Position numbers and translations under genes: made by a program
Shown here: piece after piece, positions 52,090 through 63,890 of the stretch
How positions within the stretch are numbered: the first letter of the stretch is position 1
Layout: every line of letters begins with the position of its first letter
From: Athripsodes cinereus
Lineage: Eukaryota > Arthropoda > Insecta > Trichoptera > Leptoceridae
Direction of reading: 5' to 3'
Assembly: GCA_947579605.1 (NCBI GenBank)
Contig: OX388306.1
Location: 2,852,001 to 2,916,000, forward strand
Length of the DNA stretch: 64,000 nt
Notes under the pieces: generated by a model
The model's input: the letters and a program-made list of their open reading frames with translations, nothing else
Told to the model about the DNA's origin: nothing
The model's database searches: none

Positions 52090-53385
52090 AAAATTAATAT
52101 ACAGAGGGGACCTCTTCCAACTATCCCAGTCATTGAATCGTAAGGCTAAGCCATGAGTCGAGATATACTCAAACATTCCCTTGAGATAATAATATGGTGA
52201 AGACGAGTACCTATTAACTATTTTTTTTTTTTTAAAAAAAGATATATCTGGGTTTTTGTTTTATTGGTGTATCATACTAGCATAAGTATATTTAAGCCAT
52301 TTAAAGAACTAACTTTAAGACTAAATCCTAAGATTTCAAAGGTTACTGAATATGTTAATTAATGTCTGTGTTTGTTAAAGTTTCTGCCTGATCATGATCG
52401 AACATAATCACAAATATTAACTCTTATATAGCAGCAAGAATTATGCTGATAATGTGAATGGCAATTCATCCACCACGTCTAAGAAAAACAATTGGATCAT
52501 TAAATATTATACATTCGATCCTTTTACATCAGAAAACAGTGTATATAGGTTATCGGTTTATTTGTTTGCTACTTACTTCGGTTAAATTTTATTATAGCGC
52601 GCTAGTATTATTATTATTAGATTTGAATTAAAGTGGGAATTGGGAATTCTGGTATACCTGGTACAGCATTATAATATTGTTATTATATTAAAGGCTGAGC
52701 TGATAAGAAGAACCATAAACTTATCGTCGAATATAGAGTAACTGCTCATTCTTCGGAATTCCCATAAAGTGGAATGAAGAAGCTATCAAACAACAAGCGA
52801 GGAAATTCAAACGCGTGAGATACTCGTAATAACGGGACGTCTCATTGAACTGAATAGTAAATTTCTTTTATTGTTCGAGTTTGTTTAAATAAATTTATTA
52901 AAAAAATGTAAAGTGCCTACCTATACCTAAAAGTATTTCACTTTAAACTGGTTGTTCTTAATTGGGAGCTTTTGAGAAACACGTAGGTAGTTCAAATTTT
53001 CATGAAAATGCGTAGGAGAAATCTGCTTGCATGAACGGTAGAGTAAAAGACAGAAGTGTATAAATATGTATTAAATTGGGGTTTCGGCTCTGCAAACTTT
53101 CGCTAAATGTACGGAATGTGTGAATATGTTTATTTACGTTTAGTAAATAAAATTTTATTGACATAACGTACCGTATAAAGCATGCAATATAGTTACAAAA
53201 AAATACCAAAAGGCGAACTTAGGGTATCGCATATGTATATTTTTCCAACTAATTTGGATTAAATGTGCATCTACATGTAGGTATGTATGGAGTATAAACA
53301 AATAGAAAAATAGTTTATTTATTATCCTGGTAAAATATTATTTTGAGTAATCCACAGACTACTAAAAAATACTAAATACTAAAAA
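52090..53385. other. AT-rich spacer with a SINE tail fragment
   Basis: 52217-52256 on the minus strand matches the 3' end of the tRNA-derived SINE family (AAACCCAGATATATC and an A-rich tail). Nothing else is recognised. Confidence 0.4.
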
Positions 53386-53391
53386 ATATAG

Positions 53392-53552
53392 TAACCTGGA
53401 CGTAGAGTCTTGGCCTAGTGAACAGGGGGTCCGTGGTTTGATCCCAGGTGCCGACAAACACCCCTGTCACGACATAAGCTTTCAGTTTACTGTGGAAGGT
53501 GTATGAGGTTGAAATTGGGTTTATTACATAACCCAGATATGTTTTTTGCAAA
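53392..53552 (+). mobile_element. tRNA-derived SINE, copy 2
   Basis: TAACCTGGACGTAGAGTCTT, B-box-like GGTTTGATCCC, 'cacgacataagctttcagtttactgtggaaggtg' and 'acccagatatgttttttgc' followed by A-rich sequence match the copy at 49733. One substitution weakens the B-box. An AAT microsatellite follows (about 53568-53582). Confidence 0.75.
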
Positions 53553-53589
53553 AAAAAATGTATACAATAATAATAATAATAAACCTAAA

Positions 53590-55150
53590 ATTTTAGAAAA
53601 TCAAACAAGATTATTGAAAAAACATGCACTTAAAAGAATCGAATAAAGCTTTTTTCTATTTCAAGCATTATTTAAGCAAGGTGAAGGCCATCCTTGATAT
53701 TGGACTCGCATAATAAACTTTATTGCCTACTATTGTTACGAAGGGAAATTGGTAATACAAAAGGTCATAATATTCAGAAGGTTGTATTGGAAATGAAAAT
53801 GATTATTACTAGGTACTATTATCCTCAATTCAAAGATCCATACAGTATAAATAAATAGGTACGTTATATTATTACTGTTTCTACCGTCATAACGATATCT
53901 CCTTCAAGATTGGTAACCAGTAAACAGAAACTGAAAGTGATAAACATAATGGAAATCTTCTCTATTCTAATGTATTTTTGGAGGACATTTAAGTTGGATG
54001 CAGATGATACAACCAATCAAATATTTCGATTGGAGAACCATATCTACACAATGCAACATTGTGCAAAATCTAATCGGAAGAAGTGAGAAAGGCGTCCCAA
54101 CATTTACGAATAGGCTCTAGGCTGTTTTAAGTGGTTCACCAATTCCACCATTCTCACTGTCAAGTTGGAAGGTCCACCAATCGAGAAACGCTTTATACAA
54201 ACCATAGAAGCATTTGTCATCTGCACCCAAATCCGAGTTAAACAATAAAAATTAGTAAATATTCTAAACTGCATTCCTAGTGTTCGTCGGTATTTTTGAA
54301 AATGCCATTTTAGTACTTAAGACTAAATGGCTCTCAGGTACAGATTTTATATTACCACGTGCTATACTTATGATTCTAATGTTCAAAAAAAATCAGCAAT
54401 TTAGTCACTCGAACCGTAAAAATAATTTCTTTTTTAAAATACTATTGACACTTTTATTTCGGGTATAGGTATTGATTTTTTAAAAGCTCTTTCTATGAAC
54501 GCTATTACTATTCAAGTGATTATTCAGACAATGTGAGAACCACAATCATTTCGTTTTATTTCATTCAGAAATATTTTAAGTAGTGATGAAACGGCGAGCG
54601 ATTTAGTCGGATAACAGGTAACGAATATCTGGTTATATCCTAATTCGGATTGCTGCTGACAGAAAGAGCTGGTCAGAATTGGTTCAAGACCAATTCGGGG
54701 GGTACCCGCTGCCGCGTATAGGCTCTGTCCACGTGCACAACCTTATGCAGCAAGGACTCCATAAGTAAAGTTAGTAAGTAATTCGGATATTCGGTCATTT
54801 TCATGATTGATTTATTATCAAAGTAGTCTCTTAAATTATTTCTCTAGAGATTTCAATATTTATTTCAAGAACTCTCTAATGTTCTCTTGATAACGTCAAG
54901 CTAGCTTGAGGAAAGCGCTCGAGCACATTATAACTTATATGAAAAATGAGCAGTGTTGTTGTTTCCAAACATTTTTATAATTTTCAAATATGTTTTTTCA
55001 CAACGTTAACAAAAAATCCTCAAACGATTGGTTAATTTCCGTTGGTTTCATATTTTTTTTTGTTAGTCAGATAAAATCGAGTGTATTTTAATTTTTTTTA
55101 AATTTTTATGAAAACAAAGAGATAGATGTAGTGGCTATGTTGAAATAACT
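53590..55150. other. AT-rich spacer with a short dispersed repeat
   Basis: 54071-54160 ('gaagtgagaaaggcgtcccaacatttacgaataggctctaggctg') resembles 3490-3560 and 58213-58304, which lie at the upstream edge of LINE remnants. No gene recognised in the rest. Confidence 0.4.
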
Positions 55151-55157
55151 TTATTTG

Positions 55158-55505
55158 TCGGATATTTCAGGAGTCCAAGGACTCCTATTTATCCGTTTAG
55201 GTGACAATTTATTTATCTTTCAACTCTCTCTAGTCTGTCAGTACTACTATGCCAGTGTTGGAATCTCCGACTCTACCACGTCAGTAGGCGAGGGACCCGG
55301 CTGACGTAGCAGATCCCATCTTGAGACCCAAACATCCACGAATGCCTTGAAGTGTGAAGCGTGGGCTTAGATGTAATAAACGGCAATGAACCGGAATAAC
55401 GCAGATGACAGAGCTGGTCCAAGCAGTACGGGACAGGAAAGCACTCTCCCGAGTAATCGCCAACGTCGGGGAGACCTGATACGGAAATGATAGAAGAAGA
55501 AGAAC
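55158..55505 (+). pseudogene. LINE C-terminal remnant
   Basis: The plus-strand frame near 55395-55471 reads TQMTELVQAVRDRKALSRVI followed by ANVGET and a stop, parallel to the RSVEELFRAVRNRKDFSQVV ending at 3662-3778. It then shows AGAAGAAGAAGAA as in that copy. Upstream, 55158-55200 (GGATATTTCAGGAGTCC ... TTTATCCG) matches part of 17645-17680. Degraded, no intact frame. Confidence 0.5.
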
Positions 55506-55509
55506 AAAA

Positions 55510-57035
55510 AAATGTACTAACCAATGCATAGAGTAAGTCGAGAGTAGGGAGAATCAAACTCAGTATCTCTCGATTGAAAATCCAAGACTCTACCAGCCGG
55601 TCAACAGTCACTTCGCATTATACCTATATAATAGTTTTCAAAATCAAACTGACAATATTGAACTACTGTTTGGTAACTGGCCAGATAACAAAACTTATTA
55701 TATTTCATATATCTACGGCGTTAGCCTTTGACATGTTAACATTCATATTAAAAATAGAAAAACAACAAAAAATTACACAATAAAATAATGTGTCATATGA
55801 GGAACAGTATTACAGGTAAAATAAGTGTATGTGAGATAATTATTATAAGTCTTTTTCTTGGCTTTTCGCCAGCCTGATGATGAGAGCGGAAGCTCTTGAA
55901 AGCCGGCTCGCGTCCAATAAAAAGTCACCGTGGATATACTACAAATAAGTGTTTTATTTTAATTAATTCAATCTGAATTTGTATTGAAAGTTTCTATAAA
56001 TAATAATATATTATATAAATTGAAATTGGTAAAACCTAGTTCGGAAGAGCAATACACGAGTCCAGCCATATTTCAATATATATTCTTAATAGGATATCGG
56101 ATAATTACCAAATATCCATCTCATCTCCAACTTTACCCACTTTTACGAGCATCGATGAGGCTATTTCGTACCTATTTTATTATTCACATCCATACAAAAG
56201 TTTTAATTTCACCTTTTTCTGTACGTAGCATCATTGTATTATGAACACAAAAAAACGATTAGACCAAAATGGGAATTTTGATTACATCGATAATACGGTG
56301 ATCAAACGCTAGAGGCATTTGATTGAATTAAAGGGGTCCTTTTATTGTGCGCCGATCGAAGGTAGATTTTGTAATTAATTATTTAATTAGATCGCTACAT
56401 TGATTGTGAATACATTTTCAATTAAATGTTTAAAGAAGGTATCGAAACAAAAAGGTTCAAATTTAAATAAATCGATTCCGATTCATTTCAGATTCAATCC
56501 GTTTTTGTAATTAAAAGTGTGGAGATTTATGTAATTTATTTTTTTGGTAAAGTTTTTTATAGAATAAAGATACATATTCTATATTTTCTTCTTCATCTCT
56601 TGTTTATCTTCAGCTCATTTAGAAAAGCTTCTACTTCTTCTTTTTCTAGACTCCAGGTTCTGTTTTTACAGAGGTGCTTTCCCGTGAAGCATATTTACAA
56701 TTATTCTCCCATCTCTTTGGTGGTTTTACGACTGGATGACGTTGCATAAATTTGCCATGAAGAGTGATGTGGAAAGTCTAAGGATGGGTTAGCCTGGTGT
56801 TCCATCCTTTATTTCTACCTTGATAGCGATGCTGAGCAGACGAAAGTTATGATGTCCAGATCAAAAACATATTTATAAGACAAAAATGAGCTTATTACAA
56901 AAACGTGATTTCTTTCAGCTAACCTAATAGATGAATAATGTTTTACATTTTAATGGAAAAGAACGGGAAACCAATTCTACGAGTAGGTACTGCAAAGACT
57001 TAACCGTATAATTCAAGATCTACAAATAAAATAAA
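55510..57035. other. AT-rich spacer
   Basis: No gene recognised. 55850-55930 has a slightly GC-richer stretch (GATGATGAGAGCGGAAGC, 'gaaagccggctcgcgtcc') that could be an old repeat end. Confidence 0.35.
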
Positions 57036-57039
57036 ATCA

Positions 57040-57288
57040 TCATACATATCCGAACTCTATAGACAACAGGTTCCTAATCAAAGGCAAGCCACCCTTAGAT
57101 CAGGCTCTGTCGCAGGTGTCAGGCTGATGGAGGTCAGTGTAAGAGGAAGACCTAAATATTCCTATCGAGCCTTCAGCTCGGCTGGACCATCCATGTGGAA
57201 TGATCTTCCTGAACAAGTGCGTAACACGCAGTCCCTTGCTTTGTTCAAGAGTCGGTTGAAAAAAACACTTGTTTGGCGTATCATATTA
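57040..57288 (+). pseudogene. CR1/L2-like LINE C-terminal remnant
   Basis: The plus strand reads RSGSVAGVRLMEVSVRGRPK, YSYRAFSSAGPSMWNDLPEQ and VRNTQSLALFKSRLKKTLVW followed by RIIL and a stop. 'FSxAxPxxWNxLPxxVRxxxSLxxFKxxLKxxL' is the standard C-terminus of CR1/L2/Rex-like LINEs. The segment is open for about 80 codons but lacks all upstream domains. Its 3' UTR would run to about 57450. Confidence 0.75.
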
Positions 57289-57460
57289 TAACTGATATAA
57301 ATAGTATAATTCGTTGTTATTATTTTATATTATGGTGTTGTTTATAATATAATTTGCTCATTAATACATATGTATAAGGATTAAGTTACAAGTATTAACA
57401 CAATATTTTAGAATGCGTCCTTGAAGGGGATTTATTCCACAAAATGGCGCATTTGTTTTT

Positions 57461-57633
57461 TTTTTTTTAAAAGAAATATCTGGGTTTTGTTATAAACCCA
57501 AATACAACCTTATACACCTTTCACAGTAAGCTAAAATCTTGCGTCGTGAAAGGGGAGTTTGCCGGCACCTGGCATCGAACCACGGACCCCCTGTTCATGA
57601 GGCCGAGACTTTACTTCCAGACTACCGATGAAC
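57461..57633 (-). mobile_element. tRNA-derived SINE, copy 3
   Basis: This is the inverse of the copies at 49733 and 53392. On the plus strand it begins with the T-rich tail and AATATCTGGGTTTTGTTA and ends with the reversed B-box (GGCATCGAACC) and the head 'gactttacttccagactacc'. The A-rich tail here is adjacent to the LINE 3' UTR. Confidence 0.75.
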
Positions 57634-57639
57634 TCTATT

Positions 57640-58080
57640 TATATAATAAAATTTCTATTATTATTATTAAAAATACTGAAATATGAACGGATAAAAAAAG
57701 GAATATTTCTACGGGAATCATGAATGATTTCAAGCAATATTGTATAATTGTACAACATGTACTTTGTTTTACTACACAAAGGTTTTTGAAAATCTTGTGT
57801 TTCAGCCAATAAAATGAAATTGAGCAAGAAGATACTGGAATGCTCATGATGAAACCAATGTAATATGATAAAGATACACTGTATCCGAATATCAGACAAA
57901 ACGTGAGGATGTAAGGTAACCATATTGCTATATGTTTAGTTATCTACAACTTTTTATTATTAACAAAAGTCAAAATTAAATTAAAAACGTTGTATACCTA
58001 CGCGTCTAACTGATTCACTGACTCGGTGTTTAGGTAGTAGAATTCCATACTTTATGCTTTATTGTCTAGAGATAGGTCTT
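57640..58080. other. AT-rich spacer
   Basis: No gene. Minus-strand open frames here are low-complexity and AT-driven. Confidence 0.35.
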
Positions 58081-58085
58081 TCATT

Positions 58086-58126
58086 TTGTAAGAACATTGT
58101 CAAGGAGATTGACAATGTTCTTACAA
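58086..58126. repeat. perfect 18-bp stem hairpin
   Basis: TTGTAAGAACATTGTCAA, a 5-base loop GGAGA, then the exact complement. About ten more bases outside the stem pair imperfectly (GTCTTTCATT with GACGAAAAAC). It could be a tiny foldback element or a pre-miRNA-like hairpin. Nothing shows transcription. Confidence 0.7.
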
Positions 58127-58129
58127 GAC

Positions 58130-59155
58130 GAAAAACGCTCTCTCGACAATAAAACAGATACACAGTACAAGAAAACATTTGTTTTTTAATCTCGTCACGT
58201 CTGAATTAATAAAAGGGAAAGGTGTTCCGATGCTTACGAATCGGCTTGGGCTGGTTTATGTGCGCTTTACCCATGGTACTTTCACCAATAGGACTTACCT
58301 TTACTCTTTTTAAAAGTATATCAAATACAATAAAGTTATAAAAACACAAACTTTTTTGTAATAAACATTAAAATAACGCCAAATCTAAGTAGATAACTAT
58401 ATAAAAGCACAATATTTAAAAATGAAAATGAGTAAGACAGTATAGAATACATAAAAGCTTAAATATATTTACGGAATGCATAACTGACGTGATGCCTTAT
58501 GAAAATAGTATAATCATGGGAGATCTCTGACATAATAGTATTAAAATATTTTGTACTAGGATAGTCACATGAGTTTTAAACCTCCAACTTCGCTAGGTGT
58601 TTTATTGTAATGCATATAATATAATGTGAAGAGACTCAGACACAATTTCCATATCAGAGAGTTTGCTTACATTCCAGCTACCGTGAAGAGAGAATTACTC
58701 CAAATTATTATTATCATTTTGGAGAGGATCCAAGTCAATTTGTTTTCAAGCTGCATTCTCAACAAATGCTTCATAAATATAATATATCTACAACCTGAAT
58801 ATAATGCAACAACATTATATTATCATGCAGTGTTAGCTTAAAGTTTAGATAGTAACTGCAACTAACTTCGCTCTTGTTAAATATATAATTTAAAGGTGGA
58901 CATACACTAGAAATCCACTTCACCAAACCATGCGAAAGCGATTAAAAATTAACACAATATTTTATCTTTAAATTCACAAGAAATAGAGTTTTAAAAAAGA
59001 ACACAAAGTATTTTAAAAAAAGTACCTAGATTATCGTTTTATTTAACAGTTTATAATCAAACTATGTAACCGTATCTCAAACAAAGTTTGCGGTTTTGTT
59101 TGAAAGATAATAAGAAGAAGATAATAAGATTAATATTGAATACCTATTTATAATA
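58130..59155. other. AT-rich spacer
   Basis: 58213-58304 is a member of the short dispersed repeat also at 3490 and 54071. 58505-58530 (ATAGTATAATCATGGGAGAT) matches the 3' UTR just past the R2/R4-like remnant at about 49055-49078. No gene recognised. Confidence 0.4.
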
Positions 59156-59159
59156 ATAG

Positions 59160-59815
59160 GTTTACGAGAAATGGGAAGTGTAAAAGTGATATTGAAAGGA
59201 GAAATGTTGCTGGCAATAAGGTAAATGGATCAATCAACAATTACAAATAGAAACATATCTACCCAAGATAAAAGATTGATGACCTCTGCTATTTTAATGC
59301 CGACACTCATGTATGCAAATGAGACGTCGACATGGTTAAAGAAGGATGAAAGTGGCATAAATGCAGTAGAAATGAGATCGTCGAGAAGGATGTGTGGTAA
59401 AAGTCTAAGATAACGTGTGCGTAACAGTGATATACGAGAGGAATGTGGAAAGAAAGTAGGTGTAGTTACAAGGATGTTACATGTAGATGTAGAAACATGT
59501 AGATACAAGTAAATAAGTTAAGATGGTTTGGGCATGTGGAAAAAATGAATGAGGAAAGAATGACCAAGAAGATATATTTGGCTGAGAGGCATGGTGCTCG
59601 GAGACGTGGACATCCCCGAGGATCAAATGGCAACATCATTCAAATCAAATCCTACAGGACGGTCATGTGTTAAAGCATATTCAACAGGAGAACATGCATG
59701 AGGAATTCTATGACAGTGACGGAAATGAAAGATGTATGCAAGGATAGAAAGAAGTGGCGCTCGATCATTTCTGTCTACCCCTCGAGGAAAGCGGCGTGAT
59801 GGTATGTATGTATGT
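59160..59815 (+). pseudogene. LINE C-terminal pseudogene (TATG-tail family), copy 7
   Basis: Frames with MTSAILMPTLMYANETSTWL, GINAVEMRSSRRMCGKSLR (stop), RWFGHVEKMNEERMTKKIYL and SIISVYPSRKAA-like endings follow in order, ending with GCGTGATGGTATGTATGTAT. Several indels and stops. It is collinear with 17990-18600. Confidence 0.75.
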
Positions 59816-59829
59816 ATATATGGATGTTA

Positions 59830-60810
59830 ATATTCAATTTAGATACCAACTAACAATATTTAGGCACTTAAACCTAAACACTTACGAGTGATTTTGAAGC
59901 TTACAACTTAATGATAGAAATATATGGATTTTAGGAATAGAACCTTAATGATTCTGGGAGATGAATAATTATTATCTTAATCATTAAAACAGAGCGCGAT
60001 AAATATAATTCTTCTAATTAACCTACATAGTGTTGATATTATAAACATCGTAGTCATTTTGAAGAATCCTTCCGTTTACAAACTGTGGGTGTGTTATAAA
60101 ATGACGAAAGCATTCAGGCATATTGCAGGCGTTAATGCCGAGGCGTTTAATTAAATGACTAGTCAAATTGTAAAATATTAGTTACATTTTTTACCACCAC
60201 ATGGAGCTGTGATCAAGTCAGAAACATTAACGCAGAATGAAGGATTATGAATGGACGGACTCTTCAAAATGACTATGACACTTCGACTGAAAGCATTCAA
60301 AGTCGTGCTTTAAAAATAGTACTTCATACCTAACTCGTTTTCTGGGAGTTTTAAATGTAAGCATTACTAATTATTACACGTTTTACAAATATGAAATAAT
60401 TAAAATCATAATATTATAGTATATTTCTGAGAATCTTGCTACATTAATTAAGTGGTTTAAATGTTGATAATTAATCACCTGTAATTTAACGGAAACAGGG
60501 AAATTCTCTTAACCCTTGAATAATTATGTAGGTGTAGTCTATCAGATGACGCATCAATCAGATTAAGTAACCAACGTTGTATAGACATCAGTTCTTACAG
60601 TCTTTACAGGGTTAAGAAATTTAATTTATATGATGTAAAGAGAGAAAATATTAAAAGCACATGTTCATCACGAGAATATTAATTATAGCCGACTAAAAAT
60701 GCAACATGTCGCAATAAACAGAAGCACACAGGGTTGCCACATTAACAGTTAAGTGCCGAATATCGGCAATGTATAAATACATGTATTTTTAAGTTCACAA
60801 TATTAAACAA
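59830..60810. other. AT-rich spacer
   Basis: No gene or repeat recognised. Confidence 0.4.
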
Positions 60811-60814
60811 TTTG

Positions 60815-61170
60815 TCTGGAGCATTCAGTAGATCCATTGACCGGAACATGTCGAAAACGAGGGGGTGTTATATAAGGGTAAGGGTAGGCAAAATAAGGCA
60901 ACTCTTTAAAAAAATCAACCAACAACAAGCAAACTGAGTTGACAAAAACTTTAGACACCCGGGCCTGCTCATCACTATCGCAGAGGGCAAGAGCGAAGGC
61001 AGAAATGGTAGAGATCGCCCAAAATACACATACATATGTGGATTAAGTGAAGAAGGACGTTAACTGTGACACATAGTAGAAATAAAGAGAATAGTAGAAA
61101 AAAGTGAGGAATGGAAAAAGAAAAGCCAAACTCGTTGCAGACCAATCCAATGGATTGTAACTGATTATAT
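60815..61170 (+). pseudogene. 5'-truncated RTE LINE (monomer-bearing family), old copy
   Basis: 'cattgaccggaacatgtcgaaaacgag', RHPGLLITIAEGKSEGRNGR and the end 'aactcgttgcagaccaatcc', AATGGATTGTAACTGATTATA correspond to residues about 950-1057 and the 3' end of the intact LINE. Multiple stops and indels mark it as old. No TSD recognised. Confidence 0.75.
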
Positions 61171-61189
61171 AGAAGTATAATAAAGGAAG

Positions 61190-61570
61190 GAAATTTATAA
61201 AAAAAAAATACTAGGTTTAAGGTGCCTGTGTGACTTGAAATCGGAATTTATGAATAAAAAAACAACTTGGTTTAATTGAATACATTAAGTTAAATTCAAA
61301 CATTGTCCCTCTCCTCAATATGTGTAAGTGTTTTTTTTGCGAAAACAAAATTTAATTCCTACCACCAATATGAGATTACAGTCATGACATACCAAAAACA
61401 TAATTGGCAGTAAGTACTTTTACATAGAGTACCTACTTAGTATTCACATTAAATTACCTCAAGTACACAGGGTGACTTACGATTTGATTAGAATTTCTCT
61501 CAGTCTTATTAATAATATTGAGGTTTCATATTATTATTACAAGTTAGTATAATTACCTACATATTATATA
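61190..61570. other. AT-rich spacer
   Basis: No gene or repeat recognised. Confidence 0.4.
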
Positions 61571-61944
61571 ATACAGGGGTCACCAATTACTTTCATTATG
61601 GGTTCGTTTTTTAAATTAAAATGACCGTTTCGGTCCAGATGGGGTAAAATCTTAACACCCCCTCCCCTCCCCTGCCCTTACAAAATACAATAAAATGAAT
61701 GGGTTTCGGAACATTAATTTATTACATGGTAAATAAACAATTCATTAATGAGAGAAATGACATTTTTTGCCTTCATCTTTCCGTCCGAAGTTTGGACTGA
61801 AATTTGTGCAGGCTATTTATTGTCATTTATTATTTATTTATTTATCGTATGGCATTAAGTTACATCACATGACAAAGAATTTATAGGACATAAACAGTAA
61901 AAATAGCACAGATAGGTCTGGTTGTCAAAGGTTAAGGTCAATTT

Positions 61945-62085
61945 TTAAAATATATTTGGTCGCTGTTTCATTCAGCACGAAGAAATCTTTAATTTTATTG
62001 TCATTAAATCTTGGAGATGTTCATCGGTAAGTCTGTTCCGGAATTTATTTTTAATAAAGTTCATCTTGGAAAATGCTGCTTCACA
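61945..62085 (-). pseudogene. hAT transposase C-terminal remnant
   Basis: The minus strand reads CEAAFSKMNFIKNKFRNRLT, DEHLQDLMTIKLKISSC. 'CExAFSxMNxIKxKxRxxLTDEHLxxLLxI' is the conserved dimerisation/C-terminal segment of hAT transposases (ZBED5/FAM200-like). The upstream part of the gene is absent from this element. Confidence 0.7.
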
Positions 62086-62158
62086 AACATATTATAATGA
62101 CCCAAACAAAGTGAGAAGTTTCATGACATTTTTTTTAATTCTGGGTATTTATTACCAC

Positions 62159-62317
62159 TGCGACTGTGGGGAGGAGCAGAGTGACTCTCACCTACTGCAA
62201 TGTCCGCTGATGCGGAATGCATGTAATGTGAGTGACCTGATGATGGCGAATGACAAGGCGATGTACGTCGCTGCATACTGGAGTGGCAAGGTCTGAAGTC
62301 CGGACCCGAAAAGTAAG
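62159..62317 (+). pseudogene. LINE C-terminal zinc-motif remnant with 9-bp TSD
   Basis: CDCGEEQSDSHLLQCPLMRN then CNVSDLMMANDKAMYVAAYW, SGKV, stop. The C-x-C-x(7)-H-x(4)-C pattern is the terminal zinc motif of R1/I-like LINE proteins. TATTACCAC flanks it at 62150-62158 and 62318-62326, so it is a very short 5'-truncated insertion into the hAT element. Confidence 0.7.
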
Positions 62318-62469
62318 TATTACCACATACAAATTTTAATTTTTTTCCAAAACTTATCAAATTACGTACTCGTATGTGCTTAAGTTATATGTAGTATAAA
62401 ATATTAGTTTGTATTGTTAACACACGGTGCGCACTAAATAGGTCCGCCATTTGGTGACCCCTGATACAA

Positions 62470-62875
62470 TATAATTCTGAAGTTATTATTGTTAATTAAA
62501 CATTTGAGTAACTATGTTTCCAGATCGCTTAAGGAGGCTAACAGAAGGTGGATGAGGATTAAAATTGATCTAAGATAAAAAAAATGCAGCTTTCTTTTTA
62601 AATAGCGGGCTTAAATTTTTCACTGACAGGATTTGTTTCGTTTGTTGCTCAGATTATGCAAATTATTTAAAATAATTAAAGAAATTATTCCATTTTACGA
62701 GAGCTTGTGGGTTTACATCGTAAAAAAAATATATTTAATAATTTAAAAAATATATATGTACAACAATTTAACGTTGTTTATTTTTCATACTTATGATGGA
62801 ACACGAGTGTTTTTGTCAAAATTATTTATTTTTTTATTTCAACCAAACATACGCCAACAGACCCAACATATACAA
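62470..62875. other. AT-rich spacer
   Basis: No gene or repeat recognised. Confidence 0.4.
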
Positions 62876-62879
62876 CACC

Positions 62880-63018
62880 GGGTTAGTTGGAAGACATCGC
62901 ATTTTAGCGATAAACTCGCCCTCTGTTCATTGAATTGTACAACTGATATTTATATGACACTGTTTTGTTTTGTAATATTGTAACCAATGTACAGTGAAGA
63001 ATAAAATAAATAAATATT
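62880..63018 (+). repeat. LINE 3'-tail repeat, copy 4
   Basis: GGGTTAGTTGGAAGACATCG, 'gcgataaactcgccctctgttcattg' and 'gtacagtgaagaataaaataaataaat' match the tails at 74, 18816 and 45910. It ends with the AATAAA-like run. Confidence 0.65.
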
Positions 63019-63019
63019 A

Positions 63020-63670
63020 AATTTTAAAAAATACAAAACGCTCGGTAAAGAGTAGGTATTAGTATTTCGTCATTACAATAGATGAAATACCTACACAATC
63101 AGTTCTAAAATAATAATACATTTTGAATTCTATGCTAAAAAACACTCCGTGATTTTTTTTTATATAGGTATATCTTAAAACTCTTACGGTTCGTACACAC
63201 TTGTGGTCATTTTCAAGGTTAGGTGGGAGATTATTCCAGCAACGAGCACCCTGAACTGCAAAATTATCTGAAAATTATTGATTGTGAAATGTTAAGTTAT
63301 AGTTTTGAGTCCGTGATATTAATATGTATAATTATTTTAACAATAACCTTCTAACAAAATAATACTAAATGAATATTTTGATTTTGACAAAGGTTTAATA
63401 GGTTGCCCAGACTTACATATTATTATTAAGGTAGTAAGCAATCTAACTTAATTATATTATTATTTGGTGTATCGTTATACGATATAGGTAATATTTTGAA
63501 CCTTTTGAACCAAACACGTAACGGATTTGGGAAGCTCCTTTGTTAACTGTCATACTTGAGTCGTAAGTGTAAAGTTTACTGAATCTCCTGTCAAGTAAAT
63601 ACGATTCAATAGGTAACTACAATAAATTCTCAAAATGAAATATGTAAGAACTGATACAACCATAATCTCA
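63020..63670. other. AT-rich spacer
   Basis: No gene or repeat recognised. Confidence 0.4.
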
Positions 63671-63674
63671 CGCT

Positions 63675-63890
63675 GTATTCCAAAAAGGGTAGACAGAGAG
63701 GATGAAATATTCATAACATTTTTCATACACGCACCTCGCTTTTTCTTACGTGGCTTACCACGTGGTAACTCACACCCCGACTTTTAGATAAATACACCTT
63801 TTTGTTACGCATTCGTCATTCATTCGTCCTATTTATTTTCGTTGTTGTTTTGTCTTCATTCATTCCTTCTACGTGCCAAAACCACCATAG
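63675..63890 (-). pseudogene. LINE C-terminal remnant (TATG-tail family relative), copy 8
   Basis: The minus strand starts with CTATGGTGGTTTTGGCACGT AGAAGGAATGAATG, corresponding to RWFGHVERMNE of the family, and ends with 'tctctgtctaccctttttggaatacagcgtgag', corresponding to the SAYPxxxxA-stop region. The middle is deleted and rearranged. Decayed. Confidence 0.45.

Larger units (their letters stand above)
61574..62463 (-). mobile_element. hAT-superfamily element, decayed, with LINE insertion
   Basis: Ends are CAGGGGTCACCAA and its inverse TTGGTGACCCCTG. The flanking octamers are ATATAATA (61566-61573) and ATACAATA (62464-62471), an 8-bp duplication with one change. A transposase C-terminal remnant is on the minus strand and a LINE fragment is inserted at 62159-62317. 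It is 890 bp and non-autonomous now. Confidence 0.8.

Noticed and set aside
55273..55611. Minus-strand 112-aa frame as a gene
   Set aside because: The plus strand of the same bases encodes a recognisable LINE C-terminus, so the minus frame is an antisense shadow.
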